Origin: Pocillopora verrucosa
Lineage: Eukaryota > Cnidaria > Anthozoa > Scleractinia > Pocilloporidae
DNA: 64,000 bases
Direction: 5' to 3'
NCBI RefSeq assembly: GCF_036669915.1
Contig: NC_089325.1
Location: 11,491,231-11,555,230, forward strand
In this document: piece by piece, positions 21,818 through 32,107 of the stretch
How positions within the stretch are numbered: the stretch's first letter is position 1
Layout of the letters: each line of letters begins with the position of its first letter
The notes under the pieces: model-generated
What the model was told of the DNA's origin: nothing
Seen by the model: only the letters and a program-made list of their open reading frames with translations
Databases searched by the model: none
Translations under genes and position numbers: made by a program

Positions 21818-24800
21818 ATGGAACTTAGACAGTTTCACTTTGCAACTTTATTAGCTGGTTTTCCTAGCTTTCTCATGACGTATTTAATGATCTGTACATC
21901 GGATGGATTCCCTCAAGATAAAATGAACGTTCTTTTTATAGTAGCCGACGATCTGAGACCAACGCTAGGCAGCTATGGGAATACTGTGGTACAGACCCCG
22001 AACCTTGACAAGCTCGCACAACGTTCGATTCGCTTTACCACAGCTGCTTCGCAGCAAGCTGTTTGTGCTCCCAGCCGAATTTCATTCCTTACTGGCAGGA
22101 GACCGGACACAACAAAGCTTTTTTCCAACGAAAAAGCTACCTACTGGAGGGTGAATGCTGGAAATTTCACCTCTTTACCACAACACTTCAAGGATAGTGG
22201 TTATTTTACCGCTTCCGCAGGAAAAGTCTTTCACCCAGGTATACCAGAATGTGATAAACCGCATGTTGCAGCCACATTTCGAGCGAAATCATTTCTCCAT
22301 GTTCTAAGTTACACTTTTTGCGCATTCCCATTCCAACTAAGTTACACTTTTTGCGCATTCCCATTCCAACTTTCGTCTTGAAGTTGAGTTGGCTCCCAAT
22401 TTTATTTGGGCCTGGGTATCCTCCAACTGTATTATTCCACAGACTCCTAATAGAACAGATGCCCAGATTCCAATATTTACATCTACCACGTAGAACTGGG
22501 TGAAATATCAGAATTTTTCCTGTTTCTGAAACAAGACGTCTTCGCTGCACGCAGTATAAAGAATAGCACCGCCGTATTTATTTCTTTAACACTTCAATCC
22601 CTGAGAGTGACTCGCATCTAATTTCTTCTTTCAATATCACCCCTTAATCAAACATTAAGATCATGAGAATAAAAGAAATGATAATAAACTGAAGAACCTC
22701 TTGATTGTTAAACAAATTCTCCTTGCCAGCACATTAGGAAATGTATAGACAACAGTATGGAGAATATGCATACTGATGTTCAGGTGTAAAGGGTTAATGG
22801 TTAACCCTAACATCAGTATACATGTTCTCCATACTGCTATATATACTTTTCCTAAGGTGCTGACAAGGAGAATTTGTTCAGCAATCAAGAGCTTTAGTTG
22901 ATAATTGTCTCCTATATTCTCATGATCTCGAATGATTCAGCAGTATCATTGTGAGGACAAACTAGATGCTGGTTGCTCTTAGGGTTTAAAGAGTTAAATT
23001 ACCTACCTACCCCAGCATATGTAGCTATATTACCGAATACTTTTTATCCCTGTTGATGAGGTGGATCGGCAAAAGCTTGGGAGCTTATTCAACAGTAGCT
23101 TAAGGCTTCAGCTCAAACCATTATGTATAATTATGAAATGGTACTGTAGGATAACTTGCAACAGTCACATAAAATTTCTATTGTTTTATTCAAGAGAAAA
23201 ATGTCAGCATAGAAACCACAGGTTTTATACCAATGCTTCCCTCAATTGAACATTTCATTTTGTGTCCACATAATAAACAGATCTATCATATTGTGTTACT
23301 TACATCAGATAATATCAACAATGGAAGATCAAATTTTTATCCATGCATGGCATATATATTCTTTATAAATTTAAATCAATATTTACATTGTACCCTGGTT
23401 GTTTGTTTCAGGAAGAGCATCAAACTTTACAGATGATTATCCATATAGTTGGACCATTCCACCTTATCATGCTTCAACTCACACATACAAAAATGCAGCG
23501 GTGAGTTTGTTTAGAATTACGGAATGTTGGAACCCTCTATAAATAGGACTCCAAATATTTCTCAGGAAGAGGAAGGAAAATCATTGTTATCTTTATGTTC
23601 AGAGGCATAAACTGGTTGTATCTCTTGATAACATTTGTGGCAGGAACAAAGACCTTCATAAGGATTCTTCATGTCTGATGTAGCAAAAAATATTGCTGCA
23701 ATCCTTCACCTTGTCTTTTCAGACCTCAAGGCATCAAAATGTCCTGTAGGTTGCTTAATATTCCCTCAAGAAGAGTAGTCCTGTCTTGATATATTAGATT
23801 ACTAATGACCTTCTAGTTACACTATTATTCACAAATCATTTCTGCACACTTTCTTTCTTTCTTTATTTATTCATTTTTTTGTCCTCTTAATAGGTATGTC
23901 CAAGTGCAGATGGTAGACTACACACCAATATTGTATGTCCTGTTGATGTTGAAAAGCAACCAGAGAGAACATTGCCAGACATTCAGAGCACTCAATATGC
24001 TTTAAATTTCTTAAAAAATCACACTGATTCAAACAACAACAATCAGCCGTTCTTCCTGGCTATTGGCTACCACAAGCCACACATCCCTCTGAAATTTCCC
24101 AAACAGTTCCTTGACATGTACCCCATAGAGGAGATTCACGTAGCAGCAGATCCCCTTCTTCCCTTTGATTTGCCGCCAGTGGCATATGAACCATGGACTG
24201 ATCTGCGATGGAGAGATGACATTGCAGCACTAAATCTGAGTTTCCCATATGAACGAATGCCAGATTTTTATGCCAAAAAGATCATACAAAGTTACTATGC
24301 TGCAACAACTTATATGGACAGTCTAGTCGGACAGTTACTCATAGCTTTAGATGAGTATGGTCTTACTGGCAATACAATTGTGAGCTTCATTGGAGATCAT
24401 GGTAAGATAAAGGATTGGGCCTCTTTGGTTTTTAACTTCATAAAGGGAAAGACAAGCTTAGAACTAATAACTTTATTTTTGGGAAATACTGCTCTCACAG
24501 ATTGCTCATGTGACTGTTGTCTCACATTATTATAAATTATCCATTGTTATTATTTAACCTTTCACTAATTTGCGCGTATTTCACCCTTGAAAACCCAGTG
24601 GTGATTAACATGTAACTTCTCCCTGTGATATCCAACATTATCCAGCACACAGGAATGACAATACTTTAACCTACCAGGTAGAAGTTATTGTTTTCATTTG
24701 ACCCCAAATTCCTGTAACTAACTTACAAGGAAATGTGCAGCAGCTAGAAGGGAGAATTAACAATCAGATCTTGGGAATTCACCCTTTAACTCCCATGTGT

Positions 24801-27800
24801 GACCAAGACAGAATTTCTCCTCACCATTTAAATCAATACAATATCAAACAGACAAGTAATATCAGTTAGGGGAGTATTAATTGATTCAATACCAAATTCT
24901 CAGAACTAACATCATAAGAATTCTATAACAGACTTTAAGGAGAATTACTAATGAGATCTTGGGAGTGAAAGGTTTAAAGAATTAAAAGTGATCCCCTAGG
25001 AGGATTAGTAGTAGAGATTTAAAAAAACCTTTTTTGTTGTCCTGCCAAAACAGACTTGCCTGTCAGCCAAGTAGTATTCACTCATTAAAGAGAGTGAATC
25101 TGACATATTTCCTTCCAACTTAGAATAAGGGGACGGAAGAAGGGCCATGGACAATGAATAGGGGAACTAATAATCTTTTTTTAGACAATCTGCTGATTCT
25201 AACTGGTTTTTTTATTTGTTTCATTCAGTGTTTTTGTTGATACTGATCTGAATCTTGTGTGAAGCAGGACCACACTTTTGCTTCACTGTTCTTGCATACA
25301 TGTGACCACTGAATAAGTTCTGCCCTCAAATAACCTCCCTATGGACGAGTAAAAAGGATTTATTTCTTATCAGTGCCCCTGCACTTTCACTTTGTTGATA
25401 CATGTTACTAGGAACAGGGACACTGTCAACACTGCAATTTAATAAGAGAATTCACTGTATGATTTAAATTGAAATTATTAAAACCAAAAACTACTTGATT
25501 GCAGGTTGGGCATTGGGTGAACATCAGGAGTGGTCAAAGTTCAGTAACTTCAGAATAGCCACAAATGTGCCCCTTATGATCCATATGCCTGGTGTAACTG
25601 ACAACAGAGACCATGGTGGCTCAGGAATTGTATCTGATGCTCTTGTAGAATTAGTGGACTTGTTTCCAACTCTTGCAGAACTGGCTGAACTGAAAGTGCC
25701 AGGTAAACACCTACTTCTGATCACCTGAATAGATTATGTTTAGTTATATAGACAAGTGGTTCATAATGCACCAACCAATTTAAGGCCTCAACATCCCTCA
25801 TGCCCCCCCCCTTTTCCAAGCAACCCACTGGTTCTTCCAAGCAACCCACTTTGACTGTCATCTCTGCCGAGGGGTGGGAAATTTGAACCCTGCTTGGAGG
25901 AGATAATGAACATCAAGATTTCAGGAGAAAATTTTGAGAAAGAATCCTTGTAAAACTGACTTTACAGATGGTTATAGGATCAAAAAACTATTTGAAGTTC
26001 TTAACCTTTTTGCAGATCTTTGCCCAGATGACTCATCAAACATCACTCTGTGCTCAGAGGGTCTCAGCTTTGCTCCTCTTTTGAAGAATTTAAGCATGCC
26101 ATGGAAAAAGGCCATCTTTAGCCAATATCCAAGGTAAAAACAAAGATTCATTTTGATTGATTTAGCAGTAAAATAATACTACTGTAAAAATGCCTTTCCA
26201 AAAAGATAATGAATCAATCGTCATATTGAAGGTACAGGAAATTGCAGCAGACTCAAGGTAGTTCAATCCTTTTCCTTCGAATCCTTTAGTTCAATCCTAC
26301 TCTCTTGATCAGTTTTAAAATAAATTATTTAAAAAAATTATTACAAAATTAACAAAAACCAATGTTTTTTAAAATTATGAAATAAATAAAAGACGACAAA
26401 AAATTATAAAAAAATTTTAAAAAAATTGTTAAAAATTTTAAAAAATGATTAAAAATAATCATAAAAATTATTTAAAAACAAATTTTAAAATTTTATCAAA
26501 AACTGTTTAAAAAATAATAACATTTAAAATTCATTTAAAAAATTAATTTAAGAAGTAAAAATAAATTTTTAAAAAATAGTTAAAAAAATATTTGGAAAAA
26601 ATTTGTTAAAAACAAATTAAAAAATGTCTTGAAAATTGCTTAAAAAATAATTGAATTTTGATAAAAATAATTTGAAAAAATTACTAAAAATAGTTAAAAG
26701 AAAATAATCAGAAAATTATTAAAAAATAAGTTTTTAAAAAAATTAAAAACTGTTAAGAAATTAATTAGAAAAATTTTTGAAAAAATTTTATTTAAAAATT
26801 AACTTAAAAACAATTTATAAAATTTGAAAATTTTTGAAAAATAAAAAAAAAAATTGTTAAAAGTTGTTTAAAACATTAATGCTGCCATTGCGGGCATCAA
26901 TCGTCATGTTGAAGGTATAGGAAATTACAGCAAAGACTCAAGGTAGTTTAATCCATTTCATTCTAGAAGTAAAAATATAATATTAAAATATAACTTCTGC
27001 TTAAGATTTTTGAGATATTAGCCAGCCAACTGGTTGCAAAAATGTAGAACACAGAGGTACGTGTATCTGCTAAACCCAACTTGGGTGTCATACTGATCTA
27101 ACACCCAGTTATTTCACCAAATTAAAAAGGAATTGAAGGGAAGAGTGTGGAAAATTAAATATTTTGAATGAAAGGGTCATAGCTCTCTAATTCACTTTTT
27201 TTAGTGCTTAACCCTCTGACCTCTAAGAGTTTTAGCATCGAAATGTCTCCTTACAATATCACCCTTGAATCAAACATTAAGTTCACAAGAATAGAGGAAA
27301 TGTTCACTAAAGAAGCTCTGGATTGTTAAACAAATTCTCCTTGTCAGCACCCAGGGAAATGTCTGGAAAACAGTAGTGAGAATATGCATACTGATGCTAG
27401 GGCGTTAAGGGTTAAAATTAAACCTTTTTGTGTTCTATTTGTTTTTATTATTGATTTTGGATTCAATTCCAAACAAATAAGTTACAGTGATAACCTCAAA
27501 CGTGATCTTCTGCTCAGGCCATCAGATGAACCACAAGAAAACACGTGCGAGCCTAGGCCTTCTGAGATTACAATTATGGGATACTCCATGCAGACAAGTC
27601 GTTTTCATTACACTGAGTGGATACAATATGACCATGAAACACAGAAGGGGAACTGGTCGAACAAACATGCCAGGGAATTGTACATAGATCCTCGGGATGA
27701 CCTGAACGTTGCTTCCTTACCAGATCTGTCAGATCTGGTCCAGGAGTTGTCAGATCAACTGAGGAAAGGCTGGAGAAATGCTTTACCGGAGAACAATTAC

Positions 27801-27812
27801 GTTAATGCATGA
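21818..27812 (+). CDS. Iduronate-2-sulfatase-like, copy A (complete, 6 exons)
   Basis: Exons 21818-22238, 23412-23500, 23894-24401, 25505-25702, 26016-26133 and 27518-27812 give 1629 nt (542 aa), and phase closes throughout. The start yields a signal peptide (residues 1-30). Like human IDS (550 aa), it should remove 2-O-sulfate from iduronate in heparan and dermatan sulfate in lysosomes. Active-site residues are present: metal-binding D44-D45 (VADDLRP), the formylglycine Cys83 in CAPSR followed by [29 protein letters not shown] (D338, H339) and the Lys in [10 protein letters not shown]. Cys83 needs SUMF1-type modification. A tandem paralogue at 32108-37194 is also intact. The AATAAA at 27906-27911 is a likely poly-A signal. 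Introns hold MITEs and the A/T-only unit. Confidence 0.94.
22304..22369 (+). repeat. 33-bp tandem duplication in sulfatase A intron 1
   Basis: Two consecutive 33-bp units, each starting CTAAGTTACACTTTTTGCGC, at 22304-22336 and 22337-22369. Sulfatase B has a single, diverged unit at the equivalent place (about 32580), so the duplication is specific to copy A. Confidence 0.85.
22587..22795 (+). mobile_element. MITE family A copy, forward (sulfatase A intron 1)
   Basis: It reads AACACTTCAATCCCTGAGAG at the left and GGTGTAAAGGGTT at the right. It abuts the oppositely oriented copy at 22803. The matching intron of sulfatase B has only one of the pair. Confidence 0.7.
22803..22995 (-). mobile_element. 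MITE family A copy, reverse (sulfatase A intron 1)
   Basis: It starts AACCCTAACATCAGTATACA and ends CTCTTAGGGTTTAAAGAGTT, inverted relative to 22587-22795. The two arms could pair over about 190 bp. The orthologous position in copy B is 32901-33111. Confidence 0.7.
24555..24780. mobile_element. MITE family C copy (sulfatase A intron 3)
   Basis: It starts AACCTTTCACTAATTTGCGC and ends ATCAGATCTTGGGAATTCAC, with internal AACTTCTCCCTGTGATATCC and GGAAATGTGCAGCAGCTAG. The same element sits at the paralogous place in sulfatase B (34737-34966), so it predates the gene duplication. A diverged copy is at 56215-56402. Confidence 0.65.
24780..24975. mobile_element. MITE family B copy, specific to sulfatase A intron 3
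   Basis: The ends CACCCTTTAACTCCCATGTG and TCTTGGGAGTGAAAGGTTT bound about 196 bp. It follows the family C element directly. Sulfatase B lacks it, so it inserted after the duplication or was lost from B. Confidence 0.75.
26215..26274 (+). repeat. Left copy of 60-bp direct repeat flanking the A/T-only unit
   Basis: It begins CAATCGTCATATTGAAGGTA and contains ACTCAAGGTAGTTCAATCC. It is nearly repeated at 26898-26960. Sulfatase B intron 5 has this stretch only once (about 36320-36400) and has no A/T unit. Confidence 0.8.
26307..26898 (+). mobile_element. A/T-only dispersed unit, copy 1 (sulfatase A intron 5)
   Basis: A 592-bp tract made almost only of A and T, built from variants of TTTAAAAAATTAATTT, with rare G or C at fixed places. 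It has definite ends: GATCAGTTTTAAAA at the left, and ACATTAATG then CCATTGCGGGCATC at the right. It aligns end to end with 30989-31564, including landmarks such as TCTTGAAAATTG and AATCAGAAAAT. The order of landmarks is kept, so it is a dispersed unit rather than two independent slippage tracts. Confidence 0.75.
26898..26960 (+). repeat. Right copy of the 60-bp direct repeat
   Basis: It starts CAATCGTCATGTTGAAGGTA, overlapping the last base of the A/T unit, and matches 26215-26274 with a few differences. This is too long for an ordinary target-site duplication. Confidence 0.8.
27210..27413 (+). mobile_element. MITE family A copy (sulfatase A intron 5)
   Basis: It runs from AACCCTCTGACCTCTAAGAG to GGCGTTAAGGGTT. 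The paralogous copy is at 36640-36842, so insertion predates the sulfatase duplication. Confidence 0.7.
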
Positions 27813-27905
27813 ATTACTCATTGTTTTACAAAATGGAAAGCTTTCCCATGCATTTTTTTCAGAAAATAATATAATTTCTACACTAAAAGCTAACGATCAA
27901 CTGTA

Positions 27906-27911
27906 AATAAA
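27906..27911 (+). terminator. Likely poly-A signal of sulfatase A
   Basis: AATAAA lies 94 bp after the stop codon of sulfatase A. Confidence 0.5.
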
Positions 27912-27934
27912 CGAACGTTTTTCCGATAATCAAT

Positions 27935-28060
27935 TCCAAGAATGTCAGAAGCAATAGAATGACTAGGAAATGTATGCAAACAATGTAACTCAACAAGGTC
28001 ATTAGTTTCTAAAGAAAGTATTTTGCTGTGTTGACATGAAAAAGAAACAAATGGTCTGCT
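27935..28060 (+). repeat. 3' flank shared by both sulfatases and by ANKRD10
   Basis: The stretch containing ACTAGGAAATGTATGCAAAC, CTAAAGAAAGTATTTTGCTG and TGTTGACATGAAAAAGAAA recurs at 37325-37445 and 42895-42985. It marks a junction of the segmental duplications. Confidence 0.75.
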
Positions 28061-30988
28061 TTTTTCAACGTCTGACAGAGGTCAACGGTACACCAAGCAG
28101 GTAGCCAGAAACTTGATGAGGTTGCGTTATATAACAACAGGGGTGATGTGTTTCAGGGAAATCCGAGCAACCCTAACCATCTCAAACTGCTTAAAATCGG
28201 GCTGCGGAGCGAGCGCACAGCAAAGAGAACAAAACAGTTTTATAATAATTTATATTTAGAGAAAAAAATTAAATTGACTGAGAATAGGAAACCACGAAAA
28301 GAACAGTGACATTTGAAACATTGTGTGATAAACACAACTTGCAAATCTCGCAAGATGCATGTAGCTTATAAATTCTCTAACATTACCGCACTTACAAGCA
28401 GCATCCTTACGAGTCCCAAACGCGAAATAGATCGAGTGAATCAGCTATAGGAACCTATGACATGCTGGTATTGATTTGTTCCGATTTCTTAGAAAGATTT
28501 CTTGGAGTGGAATTTATTAGAACGGAAGAGTCTTTATTTTCATGATATTCGTGTTTGATCAGAAGTACTGTTGACAAGGCCAACCATTGTCTGAGATACG
28601 ACAATCAAGTCATCTTTAGGTAGTCATAGGATAACATGACCTTAATTCACCAAATTGACATTTTCCTTTTGTATCATCAATGATATTTAACAGCACGTAT
28701 GACTGTGTGAAAACTTTGAGGCATGTTATTCTTAACAAACAGAGAAGCCTCGACTGTGCTCTGTTCTGTTATAAAGCACGCAGGAAGCGGCTAGAGCACG
28801 AAAGAAGTGTAGGGAGAAACACGAGACGAAGTCCGTTAAATTCCCCAAGCATAACTTTCAATTTTCAAAACAAACTTTATTTCCAAAGCGAACAACAGTG
28901 TCGTCAGCATGCGCTATACTCGCATAAAGCACCCTACAATAAGCCAATCAGAATCCCTGTTAGAATGGTTCAAATAATCTGATTGGCTGTACAAGACTAA
29001 AGCTGTCAAAAATGTCAAACTATCAAAGTTCACATTCTACGATACTTTACAAACTAAAATAGTTCGGAAGGTCGAATTTAACACTTTTGCCTAAAGTTTT
29101 TAAGCCTCTAATACAGCATCTTGAAGTGAAATGTTCAGTGAACTTCAGCTGAATTATGGCTCATAAAAACACGCGAGTCTTTTCACTTGACGAGGTAGAA
29201 AACAAACAGTTCAAGGCAAGAATTTTTTGAATGAACGACAGCCGAATTCACCGGAACATGAAGATCGCTCGGGATGACAGCGCCGCAAAACTCGGCATCG
29301 GAAAGGATATCAGAGCAAGCTCTTACTTTTCACTCGAAGGGTGGTCGATGTAGTTTCTGAGGCTTGCTTTACTGTGATGACCGGAGATCGCCATGATGAA
29401 CTTCAGCATGATCATATACGCTCAGACACCGTCATGATTAGTATGAATTTTAACATTTATGCCAGTTGTATTATATTTTTCATAATTTCTGTTTTGTTAT
29501 GTTTTGTTTTTGAACACTGAACTTTATATACTATACGAGTGTTAGCTGTGTTTGATTTTTATTACCGTACGTAAGCTTGCAATCTAACTCAGTGTGAAAT
29601 CTTTAAAACTCGGAATGTCTATTTTGTTTTTCCTTTGAGGATTTTCGTATCTGCTCACGTTTTAATAGCGTAAATTACGGCGCCTGGTATGTTTACAAAC
29701 CTTTGTTTGGTTCTTCTGTTGCTACTTGCCGGCTCGCTTGTTCCGAAATTTCACTTTCAATTATCAGAAAAAAGCTAAAAGGAAGTCCCGGAAAAGGTTT
29801 AAAATAGTACAATTTGGCAGATGGCGTGACAGCTTTAGCTCAGCTCTATGCTCTATACTTTCATAGAGCACACTCTTTTAACCAATGACAGCGCGCGTTA
29901 TATCCGAATAATTGAAAATATAACATGGTCATCTGCCATATTTATATAGAATTTATACAATTAAATAAATGAGATTGGCCTGGCGTGTGTTATTTCTTGT
30001 ATTTTTAAATAAAAATTGCTATTATTAAAAAGAAATCAAACCTTTCTTATTTGAACACCAACCAGAAACCCTTTTCTTATTGCCTAATAATGTTTACTTT
30101 TGTCTCAGCTGGTTCCCTATGCAGAGTCATTTGATGTTCATAGCATGTCTTGTACCATGTAGTATAAGACTAAAGTGAAATGCCAAAAAGTAAAATGCAA
30201 AGCAGACTGTGTTATGAGTAGTTGTTGTAAGTATGATCTTCTAGAAATTTCCAGACTGCTAAGTCATGCAGACTTACATAGCGTAGAACTTTCCAGAACA
30301 TTTCATCAAGTCACGTATTTATTATGTAATACTACTAAAATAGTTCTTGTGTAAGCTGGTGTGTGTGATTCAAAGGAGTGTAGCACAAATTTGAAGTACA
30401 GAAAAGTTAAATGTGAGGCAAACAGTATCAAAAACTGAGCAATGTCGACTAAATATGCAAGCTGTACCTCTAGCCGGTTGTATTTTCCAAGGCCCTTAAG
30501 ATCCTACCAGCTATGGCGAATAGCCATCTTAAACCACCATTTCTCGAATGCAGAACGTTTGTCTACTTTACGTGGCCTGAACCTTTGCCTCGGATGTTTT
30601 TTGACGGCGTTTGAGGTTTGCTAGAGCTCTACCTTGACCTTTGGCGTTGGTTAGCCTTTCAGTGTTCACGTCATCTTAGACGTGGGTTGCTGTCGTGCTT
30701 GGTATTGGGCTTATTTTGGGGGCCATGGTGTTAGCTAAAACCGTGGCCACCAAAACATCTTTCTCACCATGCTCACAAAATTTTCAAATTTTTTACAACT
30801 TGTTCCTATGCCCGGCCAAGCCTTTATTTATGGTAACTGGCCACCGTGTAGCCACTAACTATGGCTTATAAATACAGGCGTTTAGTTTTAACTTGTAAAA
30901 CTACCTGAAGAAGTTCACGACAGCTAAAACAAACGCGTCGGAGAATAAAGAAGTTTTACAACTACCGTTCACAAAGTGCTAATCTCTA
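28061..30988. other. Intergenic repeat-rich spacer between the sulfatase copies
   Basis: No gene was recognised. The part from about 28690 to 29960 looks like a decayed non-autonomous element: GTTATAAAGCACGC and GAGAAACACGAGACGAAGTC at the left, and TTTCATAGAGCACACTCTTT and AATGACAGCGCGCG at the right. A second unclassified unit (about 30430-30965) ends with TAACTTGTAAAACTAC and GAAGTTTTACAACTACC, a weak inverted repeat, just before A/T unit copy 2. The open frame at 28680-28982 falls inside the first element. Confidence 0.4.
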
Positions 30989-31564
30989 GATCAGTTTTAA
31001 AAGAAATTATTTTAAAAATTATCTCAAAATTAGCAAAAACAATTTTTTTGAATTATGAAAAAAAAAAATAAATAAAAGACAATAAAAATATTGAAAATTT
31101 TAAAAAAAATTATTAAAAAATAAATAATCATCAAAATTGTTAAAAAACAAATTTAAAAAACTGTAAAAAAATGACATATTATTCAAAATTCATTTAAAAA
31201 ATTGATTTAAGGAGTTAAAAAAATTTTAAAATTTTTAAAAAACAATTAAAAAAATAATTTGAAAAAATTTGTAAAAAACAAATTAAAAAAAGTCTTGAAA
31301 ATTGTTTAAAAAATAATTAAAATATTGATAAAAAATAATTTGAAAAATTATTAAAAATAGTTAAAAGAAGATAATCAGAAAATAATTAAAAAGTTAGTTT
31401 TAAAAGAAATTAAAAAATGGTAAAAAAAATTAATAAGAAAATTTTTTAAAAAAATTCAATTTAAAAATTAACTTAAAAACTATTTACAAAATTTGAAAAT
31501 TTTTGAAAAATAAATAAAAAATTGTTTAAAAGTTGTTTAAAACATTAATGCCATTGCGGGCATC
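30989..31564 (+). mobile_element. A/T-only dispersed unit, copy 2
   Basis: A 576-bp tract aligning along its whole length with 26307-26898 and sharing both ends, GATCAGTTTTAAAA and CATTAATGCCATTGCGGGCA. Here the unit is not flanked by the 60-bp repeat. It lies about 540 bp upstream of the sulfatase B start. Confidence 0.75.
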
Positions 31565-31664
31565 TAAATCGTGGGCAATTTTCAAGCTAAATGCTTTTGT
31601 ATTGTACATGATTTTGAATTTTTACGAAATTTCGCATATTCATTTTATCAATTGTATTTTGTGA

Positions 31665-32065
31665 ATTAAAAATTTTTTAAAAGTTGTTCAAAAAAATAGT
31701 TTCAAAATTATTTAGAAAATAATTTTTAAAATAATTAAAAGAGAATAATTTAAAAAAGTATTAAAAATTGACGAAAAAACAATTAAAATATCAATTAAAA
31801 AAATTGAAAAAAGATTTTAAAAATATATTAAAAATGATCTAAAAATTGTTCAAGAAATTTGATTAAAAAAATTTTTTAAAAATTGTTTCAAAAAGAATTA
31901 AAAAACTTATTTTAAAAATAATTGAAAAAAGTAATTAAAAATTATATGATAAACTATTTAAGAAATTATTTTAAAAAATAGATTAGTTAAAAAATAATTT
32001 TAAACAAATTTATGAAAAAATTAATTAAAAAAGTTGTTATAAAAAAGTTGTTATAAAAAAGGTTG
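31665..32065 (+). repeat. Further A/T-rich tract upstream of sulfatase B
   Basis: Same style (ATTAAAAAATTTTTTAAAA variants) but not alignable as a whole with the two bounded units. It ends with short tandem AAAAAAGTTGTTATAAAAAAG repeats. It directly precedes the sulfatase B 5' UTR, so that promoter is embedded in A/T sequence unlike that of copy A. Confidence 0.65.
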
Positions 32066-32107
32066 TTGTAGGTCATTCCATGTTTTGGTGCGTACGCTTC
32101 AATCAGC

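Noticed and set aside
28680..28982. 100-codon frame between the sulfatases
   Set aside because: It falls within a decayed interspersed repeat and is basic and low in motif content.
30890..30965. Possible second hammerhead-like block (CTGAAGAAG ... CTAAAACAAACGCG)
   Set aside because: CTGAAGA and CTAAAAC depart from the required CTGATGA and GAAA, and no stem II forms.
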